Source: JAVJUV01 sp047314965
GTDB taxonomy: Bacteria > Pseudomonadota > Alphaproteobacteria > Rhodobacterales > Rhodobacteraceae
Reading direction: 5' to 3'
Assembly (NCBI RefSeq): GCF_047314965.1
Contig: NZ_JBLBVK010000056.1
Span: forward strand, 62,001 to 126,000
Length of the DNA: 64,000 nucleotides
Position 1 is the stretch's first letter. Each line of letters starts with the position of its first letter. The notes beneath the pieces were generated by a model. It was not told where the DNA came from, did no database searches, and worked only from the letters and a program-made list of their open reading frames with translations. Position numbers and translations under genes: made by a program. Shown here piece by piece: positions 56,113 through 64,000 of the stretch.

Positions 56113-57737
56113 TGAGCGACACGCGTGACGCGGAGGGGCGGCCGGCATCGGCCGCCCCTGCCATCGAACTCCGCGGGATCTCAAAGGCCTTCGGGCCCGT
56201 ACAGGCGAACAAGGACATCTCGATCCGCGTTATGCCTGGCACGATCCATGGGATCATTGGCGAAAACGGCGCCGGCAAGTCGACGCTGATGTCGATCCTC
56301 TATGGTTTCTACAAGGCCGACGCGGGCCAGATTTTTATTCACGGAAAAGAGACGCAGATTCCCGACAGCCAGGCCGCCATCGCCTCCGGTATCGGGATGG
56401 TCTTCCAGCACTTCAAGCTGGTCGAGAATTTCACCGTTCTTGAGAACGTCGTACTTGGCGCCGAAGAAGGCGCCCGCCTCATGCCTTCGCTCAGGAAAGC
56501 ACGCACACTTCTTACCGAACTGGCAAAAGAATACGAATTGAACGTCGATCCGGACGCGAAGATCGAAGAGATCGGCGTCGGGATGCAGCAGCGGGTCGAG
56601 ATCCTGAAATCTCTCTACCGCCATGCCGATATCCTGATCCTCGATGAGCCGACCGGTGTTCTGACGCCCGCCGAGGCGGATCACCTGTTCCGAATTCTGC
56701 GCGGACTGCGCGACGAGGGGAAGACGATCATCCTGATCACCCACAAGCTGCGCGAGATCATGCACGTCACCGACACGGTCAGCGTGATGCGCCGTGGCGA
56801 AATGACCGCCACGGTCAAGACCAAGGACACCAGCCCGGAGCAATTGGCCGAGCTGATGGTGGGACGGAAAGTCTTGCTCCGTGTCGACAAGAAACCTGCG
56901 ACGCCTTACGCGAAAGTCCTCGAAATCGAGAACCTGCGTGTCAAGGACGAGGACGGAATCGAGCGCTTGAAAGGGATCAGTCTCGAAGTCCGTGGCGGAG
57001 AGATCCTCGGCATCGCGGGTGTCAGCGGCAATGGCCAGTCAGAGCTCCTCGAAGTTTTGGGCGGATACCGAAAGGCGAAAGGCACGGTTCGTTTGAACGG
57101 AACCGAACTGGACTTGTCCGGCCGGTATTCCGATGGCCAGACACGGCGATCACGTGGGATCGCCCATGTGCCCGAAGACCGGCATCGCGAGGGCCTTATT
57201 CTCGACTTCCAGGCATGGGAAAACATGATTTTCGGCTATCACCATGCACCGGAGTACCAGAAGTCGCGTTGGTTCATGGACAATGCAGCGATCCGGCAGG
57301 CCACAGCGGACAAGATGGAACGCTTCGACGTTCGCCCTCCGATTCCCTCACTTGCGGCAAAGAACTTCTCGGGCGGCAACCAGCAAAAGATCGTTCTGGC
57401 ACGCGAAATCGAACGGGATCCCGAACTTCTGCTGGTTGGTCAGCCGACACGCGGCGTCGACATCGGCGCCATCGAGTTTATTCATCAGCAAATCGTGGCA
57501 CTACGCGACCGCGGCAAGGCAATCCTTCTGGTTTCGGTCGAATTGGATGAAATCCTTTCACTGGCTGATCGAGTGGCCGTCATGTTCGACGGGCAGATCA
57601 TGGGCGAGCGCATGACGAACCAGACGGACGAAAGAGAACTGGGCATGCTGATGGCCGGGATCACCGATACCGGCCGCGTCAAGGCGCCCAGCTCCACCGG
57701 GGGCATGCGCATCGACAATCCGGGACGGGGGGCCTGA
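56112..57737 (+). CDS. ABC transporter ATP-binding protein, tandem domains (nucleoside/sugar type)
   Basis: A 541-residue ATPase with two fused nucleotide-binding domains. Domain one has Walker A GENGAGKST (50-58), signature region GVGMQQRVEILKSL (no LSGG, usual for this group) and Walker B ILILDEPTGVLTP. Domain two has a degenerate Walker A GVSGNGQSE and signature SGGNQQKIVLAREI with LLVGQPTRGVD. One site is probably hydrolytic. It serves the two downstream permeases; the importer most likely takes up nucleosides. Confidence 0.95.
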   Translation: MSDTRDAEGRPASAAPAIELRGISKAFGPVQANKDISIRVMPGTIHGIIGENGAGKSTLMSILYGFYKADAGQIFIHGKETQIPDSQAAIASGIGMVFQHFKLVENFTVLENVVLGAEEGARLMPSLRKARTLLTELAKEYELNVDPDAKIEEIGVGMQQRVEILKSLYRHADILILDEPTGVLTPAEADHLFRILRGLRDEGKTIILITHKLREIMHVTDTVSVMRRGEMTATVKTKDTSPEQLAELMVGRKVLLRVDKKPATPYAKVLEIENLRVKDEDGIERLKGISLEVRGGEILGIAGVSGNGQSELLEVLGGYRKAKGTVRLNGTELDLSGRYSDGQTRRSRGIAHVPEDRHREGLILDFQAWENMIFGYHHAPEYQKSRWFMDNAAIRQATADKMERFDVRPPIPSLAAKNFSGGNQQKIVLAREIERDPELLLVGQPTRGVDIGAIEFIHQQIVALRDRGKAILLVSVELDEILSLADRVAVMFDGQIMGERMTNQTDERELGMLMAGITDTGRVKAPSSTGGMRIDNPGRGA

Positions 57738-57741
57738 GCAC

Positions 57742-58839
57742 ATGGAAGTGATGCCAAAGTGGGTCGACGCCGTTCTGATCCCCCTGATCTCGATCATTCT
57801 TGCCTTTGCGATCTCCGCGTTGGTCATCCTCGCCATCGGCGAAGACCCGATCAAGGCGATCCGTATCATGGTCGAAGGCACCTTCGGAAACTCGACCGGT
57901 GTCGGCTACATGCTGTACTACGCTACGAACTTCATGTTCACCGGCCTAGCGGTCGCTATCGCCTTTCACGCGCGCTTATTCAACATCGGTGGTGAAGGCC
58001 AGGCGACGCTCGGCGGCCTCGGAGTAGCGCTAGTCTGCCTTGCTTTGCCGTGGCCGCACTGGACGCTCGCCCTGCCCTTCGCCATCATCGGCGGCGCCCT
58101 GTTCGGAGCAGCTTGGGCGTTGATCCCGGCGTATCTTCAGGCCAAGCGGGGCAGCCATATCGTCATCACGACCATCATGTTCAACTTCATCGCTTCGGCA
58201 TTGATGGTTTACCTCCTGAACGAGGCACTCAAACCGCAAGGATCGATGGACCCCGCCAGCGCACGCTTCGGCGAAGGCGCCATGCTGCCTCGGATGTCGG
58301 ATATCCTGGGCTTTTTCGGCATACCCTTCTCCTCGGCGGCCCCGGTGAACATCTCGTTCTTCGTCGCGGTCGTGGCTTGCATCCTGTTCTGGCTGCTCAT
58401 GTGGAAAACGCGGCTCGGTTACGAACTCCGCGCCTTCGGCCACTCCGAAACCGCCGCGCGGTTTGCCGGGATCTCATCGACGAAGATCATCATCATCGCG
58501 ATGCTGATTTCCGGTGCACTGGCCGGAATGATGGCCATAAACTCGGTCATGGCCGCTAACCGACTGGTGCTGAACTCCGTGGAAGGCGCAGGCTTCATCG
58601 GCATCGCGGTGGCTCTGATGGGGCGGTCTCACCCCTTCGGGATCTTCCTCGCCTCGCTATTGTTCGGATTTCTCGTGCAGGGTGGGGCCGAGATCGACTT
58701 CTGGACAAGCATCCCGCGCGAACTCATCGTGGTGATCCAGGCCCTCGTAATCCTCTTCACCGGCGCATTGGACAACATGGTGAGAATGCCGCTGGAGCGG
58801 CTGTTCCTCATGTTCCGCCGCAAGCGTCCGGAGACCTGA
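57742..58839 (+). CDS. ABC transporter permease, BMP-type importer, first subunit
   Basis: A 365-residue permease of the BPD_transp_2 family with about ten membrane helices and the family landmark FNIGGEGQATLGGLGVAL near residue 75, then RAFGHSETAARFAGISSTKI (the cytoplasmic coupling segment). The ATG follows the ATPase stop by four bases and the next permease starts three bases past its stop. With that second, non-identical permease it forms the heteromeric pore. Confidence 0.94.
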   Translation: MEVMPKWVDAVLIPLISIILAFAISALVILAIGEDPIKAIRIMVEGTFGNSTGVGYMLYYATNFMFTGLAVAIAFHARLFNIGGEGQATLGGLGVALVCLALPWPHWTLALPFAIIGGALFGAAWALIPAYLQAKRGSHIVITTIMFNFIASALMVYLLNEALKPQGSMDPASARFGEGAMLPRMSDILGFFGIPFSSAAPVNISFFVAVVACILFWLLMWKTRLGYELRAFGHSETAARFAGISSTKIIIIAMLISGALAGMMAINSVMAANRLVLNSVEGAGFIGIAVALMGRSHPFGIFLASLLFGFLVQGGAEIDFWTSIPRELIVVIQALVILFTGALDNMVRMPLERLFLMFRRKRPET

Positions 58840-58842
58840 GCC

Positions 58843-59811
58843 ATGGATTTCCTGACACTTCTGCAAATCCTGGACACCACCGTCCGTCTGGCAACCCCGC
58901 TGCTCTTCGCGTGCCTTGCAGGCCTGTTTTCCGAACGGGCGGGCATCTTCGATATTGGCCTGGAAGGTAAGATGTTGCTCGCCGCATTCTTCTCCGGCGC
59001 TCTGGCGGCAACCAGCGGATCGGTATGGGTTGGACTGCTGGCCGGCGTCGGCGCATCGCTGGCATTGGCAATCATCCATGGGCTCGCTTCCATCACGTTC
59101 CGAGGAAACCAACTCATCTCGGGTGTTGCGATCAATTTTCTCGCCGCTGGCCTTTCGGTGTTGATTGCCCAAAGCTGGTTCCAGCAAGGGGGACGCACGC
59201 CTTCGCTTTCGGGTAATGCAAGGTTCAATTCGATTGACCTGCCGTTCTCAGAAGCTTTCGCGGACATTCCCTGGTTCGGACCGATATATCGGGAATTGAT
59301 CTCGGGCCACTCGATCCTTGTCTACGTCGGCTTCCTGGCCGTACCGCTGACCTGGTATGTTCTTTTCCGCACACGCTTCGGGCTGCGCCTGCGCGCGGTT
59401 GGCGAAAACCCCGCCGCCGTGGACACGGCCGGTATATCGGTCGTCTGGCTGCGCTATTCCGCTGTCGCCATCTGTGGCGTTCTCTGCGGGCTGGCAGGCG
59501 TTTACCTGGCCACCGGACTGCAGGCCGGTTTCGTCAAGGACATGTCGTCGGGACGTGGCTTCATTGCACTCGCGGCGCTGATCTTTGCCAAGTGGCGGCC
59601 GTGGTACGCGCTTTGGGCCTGCCTCTTGTTCGGGTTCCTCCAGGCGCTGTCGTTCCGCCCGGACGTGCTGCAATCCGTGGTACAGATCAGCATTCCCAGC
59701 CAGCTTCTCGACGCTTTACCTTTCATTCTTACAGTGGTGATCCTCGCCGGTTTTGTCGGCAAGGCGATCCCGCCCCGTGCAGGAGGCGAACCTTACGTAA
59801 AGGAGCGCTGA
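58843..59811 (+). CDS. ABC transporter permease, BMP-type importer, second subunit
   Basis: A 322-residue BPD_transp_2 permease with about nine membrane helices; FSERAGIFDIGLEGKMLLAAF (about 23-43) and RAVGENPAAVDTAGISVVWLRY are the equivalents of the partner's landmark segments. It closes the importer operon. The following 91 bases before the TauE-like gene hold no gene. Confidence 0.94.
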   Translation: MDFLTLLQILDTTVRLATPLLFACLAGLFSERAGIFDIGLEGKMLLAAFFSGALAATSGSVWVGLLAGVGASLALAIIHGLASITFRGNQLISGVAINFLAAGLSVLIAQSWFQQGGRTPSLSGNARFNSIDLPFSEAFADIPWFGPIYRELISGHSILVYVGFLAVPLTWYVLFRTRFGLRLRAVGENPAAVDTAGISVVWLRYSAVAICGVLCGLAGVYLATGLQAGFVKDMSSGRGFIALAALIFAKWRPWYALWACLLFGFLQALSFRPDVLQSVVQISIPSQLLDALPFILTVVILAGFVGKAIPPRAGGEPYVKER

Positions 59812-59902
59812 ATAGCTGCTGTTCCGATTTGTCGCATCTGGCCTTATGTGCACAGCGTATTTGGCCGTTGAACCGTAACTGCATGCAGGCGTAAGGGAAG
59901 CC

Positions 59903-60820
59903 ATGCAGATTTACCTCCCCATTGCCGAGGTTTCGGTCAATGCCTTCCTGCTCTTGGGGCTTGGAGGAATGGTAGGCGTGCTGTCCGGCATGTTCGGTGT
60001 CGGTGGCGGCTTCCTGATGACGCCGCTCCTGTTTTTCATCGGAATTCCCCCTGCGGTCGCAGTCGCGACAGAGGCGAACCAGATCGTGGCTTCGTCATTT
60101 TCCGGCGTCCTCGCCCATCTGAAGCGACGAACGGTTGATTTGAAAATGGGCACCGTCCTTCTGGTCGGTGGCCTGGTTGGCGCAGCGATAGGCGTTCAGA
60201 TCTTCAATGCCCTCAAGGCGATGGGACAGGTCGATCTCCTCGTAAAGCTGTCCTACGTGGTGTTCCTGGGCATCATCGGCTCCCTGATGTTCGTCGAAAG
60301 CCTGAACGCCATCAGAAAATCGCGCTCCGGAAAGGCGGCACCAACGCGCAAAAAGCATACCTGGCTGCATAACCTGCCATTGAAGATGAAGTTCCGTACC
60401 TCGGGACTTTATATCTCGGTGATTCCCCCTGTTCTTGTCGGCGTACTGGTCGGGATCCTGGCAGCAATCATGGGGGTCGGCGGCGGTTTCATCATGGTCC
60501 CTGCCATGATCTACCTTCTTGGCATGCCGACCAAGGTGGTGGTGGGAACCTCGCTGTTCCAAATCATATTCGTCACGGCCTTCACCACGCTCCTGCATGC
60601 GACAACGAACTTCACCGTGGATGTGGTGCTTGCCGTCTTGCTTCTGGTCGGCGGTGTTATCGGCGCTCAAGTCGGCGCGCGGCTGGGTGCGCGACTGAAG
60701 GCCGAACAACTTCGAATACTGCTGGCGATCATGGTGCTGGCAGTCTGCGGCAAGCTGGGGCTGGATCTCCTGCTACAGCCGTCGGAGCTCTATTCCATCG
60801 GCGCGGCGGCGGGACATTGA
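59903..60820 (+). CDS. TauE/SafE family sulfite or sulfoacetate exporter-like protein
   Basis: A 305-residue membrane protein with about eight helices and two copies of the family's glycine motif: GMFGVGGGFLMTPLLFFIGIP (first half) and AAIMGVGGGFIMVPAMIYLLG (second half), separated by a basic loop (RKSRSGKAAPTRKKH). TauE/SafE proteins are thought to export sulphur- or carboxylate-containing anions; the substrate here is not known. The stop overlaps the next gene, a TIGR02186 protein, a pairing I recall as frequent in alphaproteobacteria. Confidence 0.9.
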   Translation: MQIYLPIAEVSVNAFLLLGLGGMVGVLSGMFGVGGGFLMTPLLFFIGIPPAVAVATEANQIVASSFSGVLAHLKRRTVDLKMGTVLLVGGLVGAAIGVQIFNALKAMGQVDLLVKLSYVVFLGIIGSLMFVESLNAIRKSRSGKAAPTRKKHTWLHNLPLKMKFRTSGLYISVIPPVLVGVLVGILAAIMGVGGGFIMVPAMIYLLGMPTKVVVGTSLFQIIFVTAFTTLLHATTNFTVDVVLAVLLLVGGVIGAQVGARLGARLKAEQLRILLAIMVLAVCGKLGLDLLLQPSELYSIGAAAGH

Positions 60821-61569
60821 TGCTGCGTTTCTTCCTGATAGCATGGCTCGCCGCCTTCCCCGCTCTGGCTGAAGAGGTGGTCGCGGGTCTGTCCCAGACC
60901 CGGATTTCGATCTCGACCAATTTCGAGGGCTCCGAGATTCTGATTTTCGGCGCGGTCAAGCGTGAAGACACCATCGTGGAAGAACCGCCCCTTCAGGTTC
61001 TGATTACCGTGGAAGGCCCTTCACGCACCGTGTCGGTGCGGCGGAAAGAAAAGCGCTTTGGCATCTGGGTGAACACGGATTCAGTCGAGGTCGACCGCGC
61101 GCCGAGTTTCTACGCCGTCGCAACCTCGGGCCCGTGGACCGAGGTAATCACCGACACCGAAGACCTCCGCCACAAGGTTTCCACGCTCCGCGCAATCAGG
61201 TCGGTTGGCGCAAAGATACAGGGCAGCGAGGACTTCACCGACGCGCTCATTCGTATCCGTTCAAAGGACGCCCTCTATCAGACGAATATCGGCTCTGTCG
61301 AATTGACAGAGCAGACGCTTTTCAGCACCTCGGTGCAGTTGCCAGCGAACCTGACAGAAGGCGACTACAAGACCCGCTTCTTCCTGACCCGGGGAGGTCG
61401 GGTCATCGACAGCCATGAAACCGTTATCGCGGTCCAGAAAGTCGGGCTGGAGCGCTTCCTGTTCCGACTGGCTCATGACCAGCCTCTGATCTACGGCCTG
61501 ATGTCGCTGGCCATTGCCATCGCCGCCGGCTGGGGAGCCTCGGCGGCATTCCGTTTCCTCCGAAACTGA
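60820..61569 (+). CDS. TIGR02186 family membrane-anchored protein
   Basis: A 249-residue protein with signal peptide (about 1-18, cleavage after ALA) and a C-terminal membrane anchor (about 222-243). EEVVAGLSQTRISISTNFEGSEILIFGAVKRE and GIWVNTDSVEVDRAPSFYAVATSGP identify the alphaproteobacterial TIGR02186 family, of unknown function. The periplasmic beta-rich domain suggests contact with the TauE-like transporter encoded just upstream. ATG at 60820 overlaps the previous stop (TTGATG); a TTG one codon earlier is also possible. Confidence 0.9.
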   Translation: MLRFFLIAWLAAFPALAEEVVAGLSQTRISISTNFEGSEILIFGAVKREDTIVEEPPLQVLITVEGPSRTVSVRRKEKRFGIWVNTDSVEVDRAPSFYAVATSGPWTEVITDTEDLRHKVSTLRAIRSVGAKIQGSEDFTDALIRIRSKDALYQTNIGSVELTEQTLFSTSVQLPANLTEGDYKTRFFLTRGGRVIDSHETVIAVQKVGLERFLFRLAHDQPLIYGLMSLAIAIAAGWGASAAFRFLRN

Positions 61570-61574
61570 GCCAC

Positions 61575-62312
61575 TCACCCGCGACCGATATACGGCATCT
61601 TCGTCGCCATGATGGTCATGAACTGCACGTTGGCATCAAGCGGCAGTTCACACATCTGCACAACGGCATTGGCCACGTGATTCACGTCCATTGTAGGCTC
61701 CGACTTCATGGAACCATCGGCCTGCGGCTTGCCCGAGGCCATGGACTCGGTCATTTCCGTCAGCGCGTTGCCAATATCGATCTGTCCGCAGGCGATATCA
61801 AAAGCGCGGCCGTCCAGCGACAAGCTCTTCGTCAGACCGGTTACGGCATGCTTGGTTGTCGTGTAGGGAACCGATCTCCAGCGCGGCACATATGCAGACA
61901 CCGACCCGTTGTTCACGATCCTCCCGCCTTGCGGCAATTGCGTGCGCATTTGCCGAAACGCGGCTCGGGCACAGTTGAACATGCCCGTAAGGTTGACGGC
62001 CAGAACGCTGTTCCACGTCTCGTCATCGATCTCGTCGATTGGAACTGCGGCACTGCCGCGACCTGCGTTGTTGAAAAGGGCGTCGATCCGTCCTGTCGTG
62101 TCGGCAAAGCTTGCGAACGCAGCTTCGACGGCAGCGGAGTCGGCCACGTCGGCCGGCAAGGCGATGGCACGATCGCGCCCCGCACAGAACGCCTCCAGCT
62201 TTTCGGCGCTGCGCGCCATGCAGCCAACTGTCCAACCGGCCTCGAGAAAGGCATTTGCGGTCGCTGCGCCGATACCCTGGCTTGCGCCTGTGATGATGAT
62301 GCTGCGGGTCAT
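61575..62312 (-). CDS. SDR-family oxidoreductase
   Basis: A 245-residue classical short-chain dehydrogenase: TGASQGIGAATA (cofactor loop, 8-19), NNAGRG, catalytic Ser in VNNGSVSAYVPR and YTTTK. Arg in CMARS after the second strand suggests NADP(H), but this is weak. Substrate unknown. The ATG overlaps the helicase stop by four bases, and it converges on the TIGR02186 gene six bases away. Confidence 0.9.
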   Translation of the reverse strand: MTRSIIITGASQGIGAATANAFLEAGWTVGCMARSAEKLEAFCAGRDRAIALPADVADSAAVEAAFASFADTTGRIDALFNNAGRGSAAVPIDEIDDETWNSVLAVNLTGMFNCARAAFRQMRTQLPQGGRIVNNGSVSAYVPRWRSVPYTTTKHAVTGLTKSLSLDGRAFDIACGQIDIGNALTEMTESMASGKPQADGSMKSEPTMDVNHVANAVVQMCELPLDANVQFMTIMATKMPYIGRG

Positions 62313-63838
62313 TCGAAATCGTCTCCTGTAAGTTCCAAGGGCGCGGGTGGCGCATCAAGATCACGTATCGTGAGCGGTTCGGTGGGTTTGCCAAGCCGGT
62401 AACGGGTCACCCAGTAAAGCCGCTCCTCGGCACGAGTGATTGCAACGTATGCGAGACGTTTCCAGAGGGGAAGTCCGGCCTCGATCCGTCCGGTGCGGCT
62501 CGCCGCATAAAGGTCCGGCGCAAAAACCTGAACTTCCGGCCACTGGCTACCTTGAGCCTTGTGGATCGTAACGGCTGCCCCATGCAGGAATGCAGCCCCC
62601 ATATTAGCCGCAAAAGGAATGAAGGGCTCTTCTTCGTCCGGCATTTCAATCTTCACGATGGACGCGGCCGAAACCTGGGGGTCGGGCGCACCAATGACAT
62701 GGAGGCGAGAAAACCCGGCCCGTTTGCCGGGCCCCAGATAGATCACCTGCGCACCTTTGATCAAGCCACGCGCCTCAAGGTCCAGGCGCTTCTTGCGATG
62801 CTTGAGTGGCAATTCGATTCCGTCGCAGATCAACGGCTCGCCCGGCAGCAGGGCATCGGGCGGCGCATCAAATGCAGCTCGGAACGCCTGGATCAGCCGA
62901 ATTCGCGTGGCATTCCGCCAGACCAGTACCGGCGACCGCGCCATCATCCCCGCTTCGACCCGGGGCGCCACGACCACGCGATCGTCCTTTGCCGCGTTCT
63001 CTTCGATCAGGTTTTCGAATTGCTCGAACGTCAGGCTGTCGTCACCCAGCGCGTGCGCCAGATCAAGAATCGGGCTGTCGAGATCCTGGCGGTGGATGCG
63101 GCTGAGTGTCAGCTTCCGCGACGCCGGCAACTCATCGAATACCATCGATCCGGACTGGTTCACCGGTGCAAGCTGTGCGGGATCGCCAAAGAGCAGCAGT
63201 GTCGGGAAGATTTCCTGCAGGTCTTCGAACTGCCTTTGATCCAGCATCGAGGCCTCATCGACGAAACCGATGTCAAGCGGCTCCTCCCGTCGTTTCCAGC
63301 CAAGGATGAAATCCGAACCCTTCAATCCGGCGGCGGCGAGGGCACCGGGCACGGACCTGGCTTGCTTGAAAAAAGCAAATGCCCGATCCAGCGCGGCATC
63401 CGACAGCCCTTCCACCTCCGGGCGGTCGGCATTGCCAACAAGCCACTCCGCGATCTTTTCATACTCGGGGTCGTAAAGCGGCGTGTAGAGAATTCTGTGG
63501 ATCGTGGTGGCAGGCACGCCCCTGTTGCGAAGGACGCTTGCGGCCTTGTTGGTCGGTGCGAGGATCGCCAGCGTGCGGCGATCTTTCCGACGACGGCTTT
63601 CGTACTCTCCAGAGATTGCTTCGACACTTGCCTCGGTCAAGGCTTCCGCAAGGCGTGCGAGCAGCATCGTCTTGCCAGAACCGGCTTTGCCAACCACAGC
63701 CAGAACGCCCTGCCCGCCCTCCGTCCGCGGAAGGGTCATACTCTCCTCAATGTCGACGCCTGCTGACCTCATGACCTCGGCAATTCGATCGAAAGCTTCG
63801 GCCTGGTCTTCTGAAAACGAGGTGATGGGCAGGGACAT
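62309..63838 (-). CDS. RecD-like superfamily-1 DNA helicase/ATPase
   Basis: A 509-residue SF1 helicase: Walker A VVGKAGSGKTMLL (about 49-61), motif Ia ILAPTNKAASVL, Walker B IGFVDEASMLD, motif III LFGDPAQLAPV, and C-terminal AAVTIHKAQGSQWPEV and YVAITRAEERLYWV (motifs V and VI). It is smaller than RecD2 or RecD and has no RecBC partner here, so it is a stand-alone ATP-dependent helicase of uncertain role. It leads a two-gene unit with the SDR. Confidence 0.92.
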   Translation of the reverse strand: MSLPITSFSEDQAEAFDRIAEVMRSAGVDIEESMTLPRTEGGQGVLAVVGKAGSGKTMLLARLAEALTEASVEAISGEYESRRRKDRRTLAILAPTNKAASVLRNRGVPATTIHRILYTPLYDPEYEKIAEWLVGNADRPEVEGLSDAALDRAFAFFKQARSVPGALAAAGLKGSDFILGWKRREEPLDIGFVDEASMLDQRQFEDLQEIFPTLLLFGDPAQLAPVNQSGSMVFDELPASRKLTLSRIHRQDLDSPILDLAHALGDDSLTFEQFENLIEENAAKDDRVVVAPRVEAGMMARSPVLVWRNATRIRLIQAFRAAFDAPPDALLPGEPLICDGIELPLKHRKKRLDLEARGLIKGAQVIYLGPGKRAGFSRLHVIGAPDPQVSAASIVKIEMPDEEEPFIPFAANMGAAFLHGAAVTIHKAQGSQWPEVQVFAPDLYAASRTGRIEAGLPLWKRLAYVAITRAEERLYWVTRYRLGKPTEPLTIRDLDAPPAPLELTGDDFE

Positions 63839-63908
63839 GGGCGGACCCTAACCGCAAGGATAAGGTCCGACCAGTGCACACTGTTTTGAAGCGTGATTTT
63901 TCCGTCGC

Positions 63909-64000
63909 TCAGGCTGACTTATGCAGCGCTTGAACCTGCGCCCCGCCCAGCGCCCTGTCATGCCAGAAACGCGATACTTCGTCCGAAACTGCCGCCCGAG
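63909..64000 (-). CDS. possible 3' end of a minus-strand gene, cut by window edge
   Basis: On the minus strand a frame enters at the right edge and ends in TGA at 63909-63911, reading about 30 residues including DEVSRFWHDRALGGAQVQAL. The FWHDRALGG pattern is reminiscent of the beginning, not the end, of AraC-type regulators, which would make this a remnant. With so little sequence it may equally be chance. Confidence 0.25.
   Translation of the reverse strand, partial: RAAVSDEVSRFWHDRALGGAQVQALHKSA

Overview
The window is a gene-dense, high-GC bacterial chromosome segment. It most likely comes from an alphaproteobacterium of the Rhodobacterales (Rhodobacteraceae/Roseobacter type). This is inferred from gene content and order: trmD/rplS/rpmE, panB-panC, uvrC with pgsA-moaD-moaE, a B12-dependent ribonucleotide reductase, hisS-hisZ-hisG with a short-form HisG, a TIGR02186 family protein, a circularly permuted ATP-grasp/alpha-E/transglutaminase trio, and many 4-bp ATGA/GTGA stop-start overlaps. 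Nearly everything is chromosomal housekeeping. I see no complete prophage, insertion sequence, integron or CRISPR array.

Layout. 1-8.0 kb (minus strand): a tRNA-Ala cut by the edge; rpmE and rplS, separated from trmD by two unrecognised genes; a ctpA / EnvC-like / gpmI run; and a ligase-associated metallo-beta-lactamase exonuclease without its usual partners. 8.2-11.8 kb (plus): the ATP-grasp/alpha-E/transglutaminase operon and a small unknown gene. 11.8-15.8 kb (minus): a molybdopterin-binding protein with XdhC, a probable plus-strand small RNA, and panB-panC. 16-18.5 kb: a dimethylglycine/sarcosine-type FAD-GcvT oxidoreductase. 18.5-20.6 kb: a visibly less GC-rich islet with a secreted HEXXH protein, a small cytochrome c and about 600 bp of non-coding DNA. 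20.6-26.9 kb: rpmB, a hydrolase with meaB, hrpB, a DsbA-like isomerase and a LysR regulator. 27-36 kb: a surface-type lipoprotein, moaE-moaD-pgsA, HlyIII, uvrC, an SDR, a CaCA antiporter and an S49 peptidase. 36-38 kb: an ABC-2 exporter under a palindromic putative operator. 38-45 kb: rpsD, a DUF4253 protein, a Hint-domain protein, an LpxR-like outer-membrane protein translationally coupled to nrdJ, DUF1489 and DUF1992. 45-49 kb: hisG-hisZ-hisS and slyX. 49-55 kb (plus): VOC protein, aminotransferase, unknown membrane protein, ornithine-cyclodeaminase family protein, UspA, nfuA with a palindromic iron-type operator, tsaB-rimI. 55-59.8 kb: a complete BMP-type nucleoside ABC importer. 59.9-64 kb: TauE-family exporter with TIGR02186 protein, an SDR and a RecD-like helicase.

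I did not find a convincing wholly new multi-gene system. The best leads are: the structured small RNA with a CU-rich linker beside panB; the 17-bp perfect palindrome at the nfuA promoter; the TTGA coupling of an LpxR-like protein to nrdJ; the Hint protein lacking its usual nucleophile; the low-GC islet at 18.5-20.6 kb; and the two unknown genes inside the trmD-rplS cluster. All identifications come from reading the sequence and recalling families. No database search was run.
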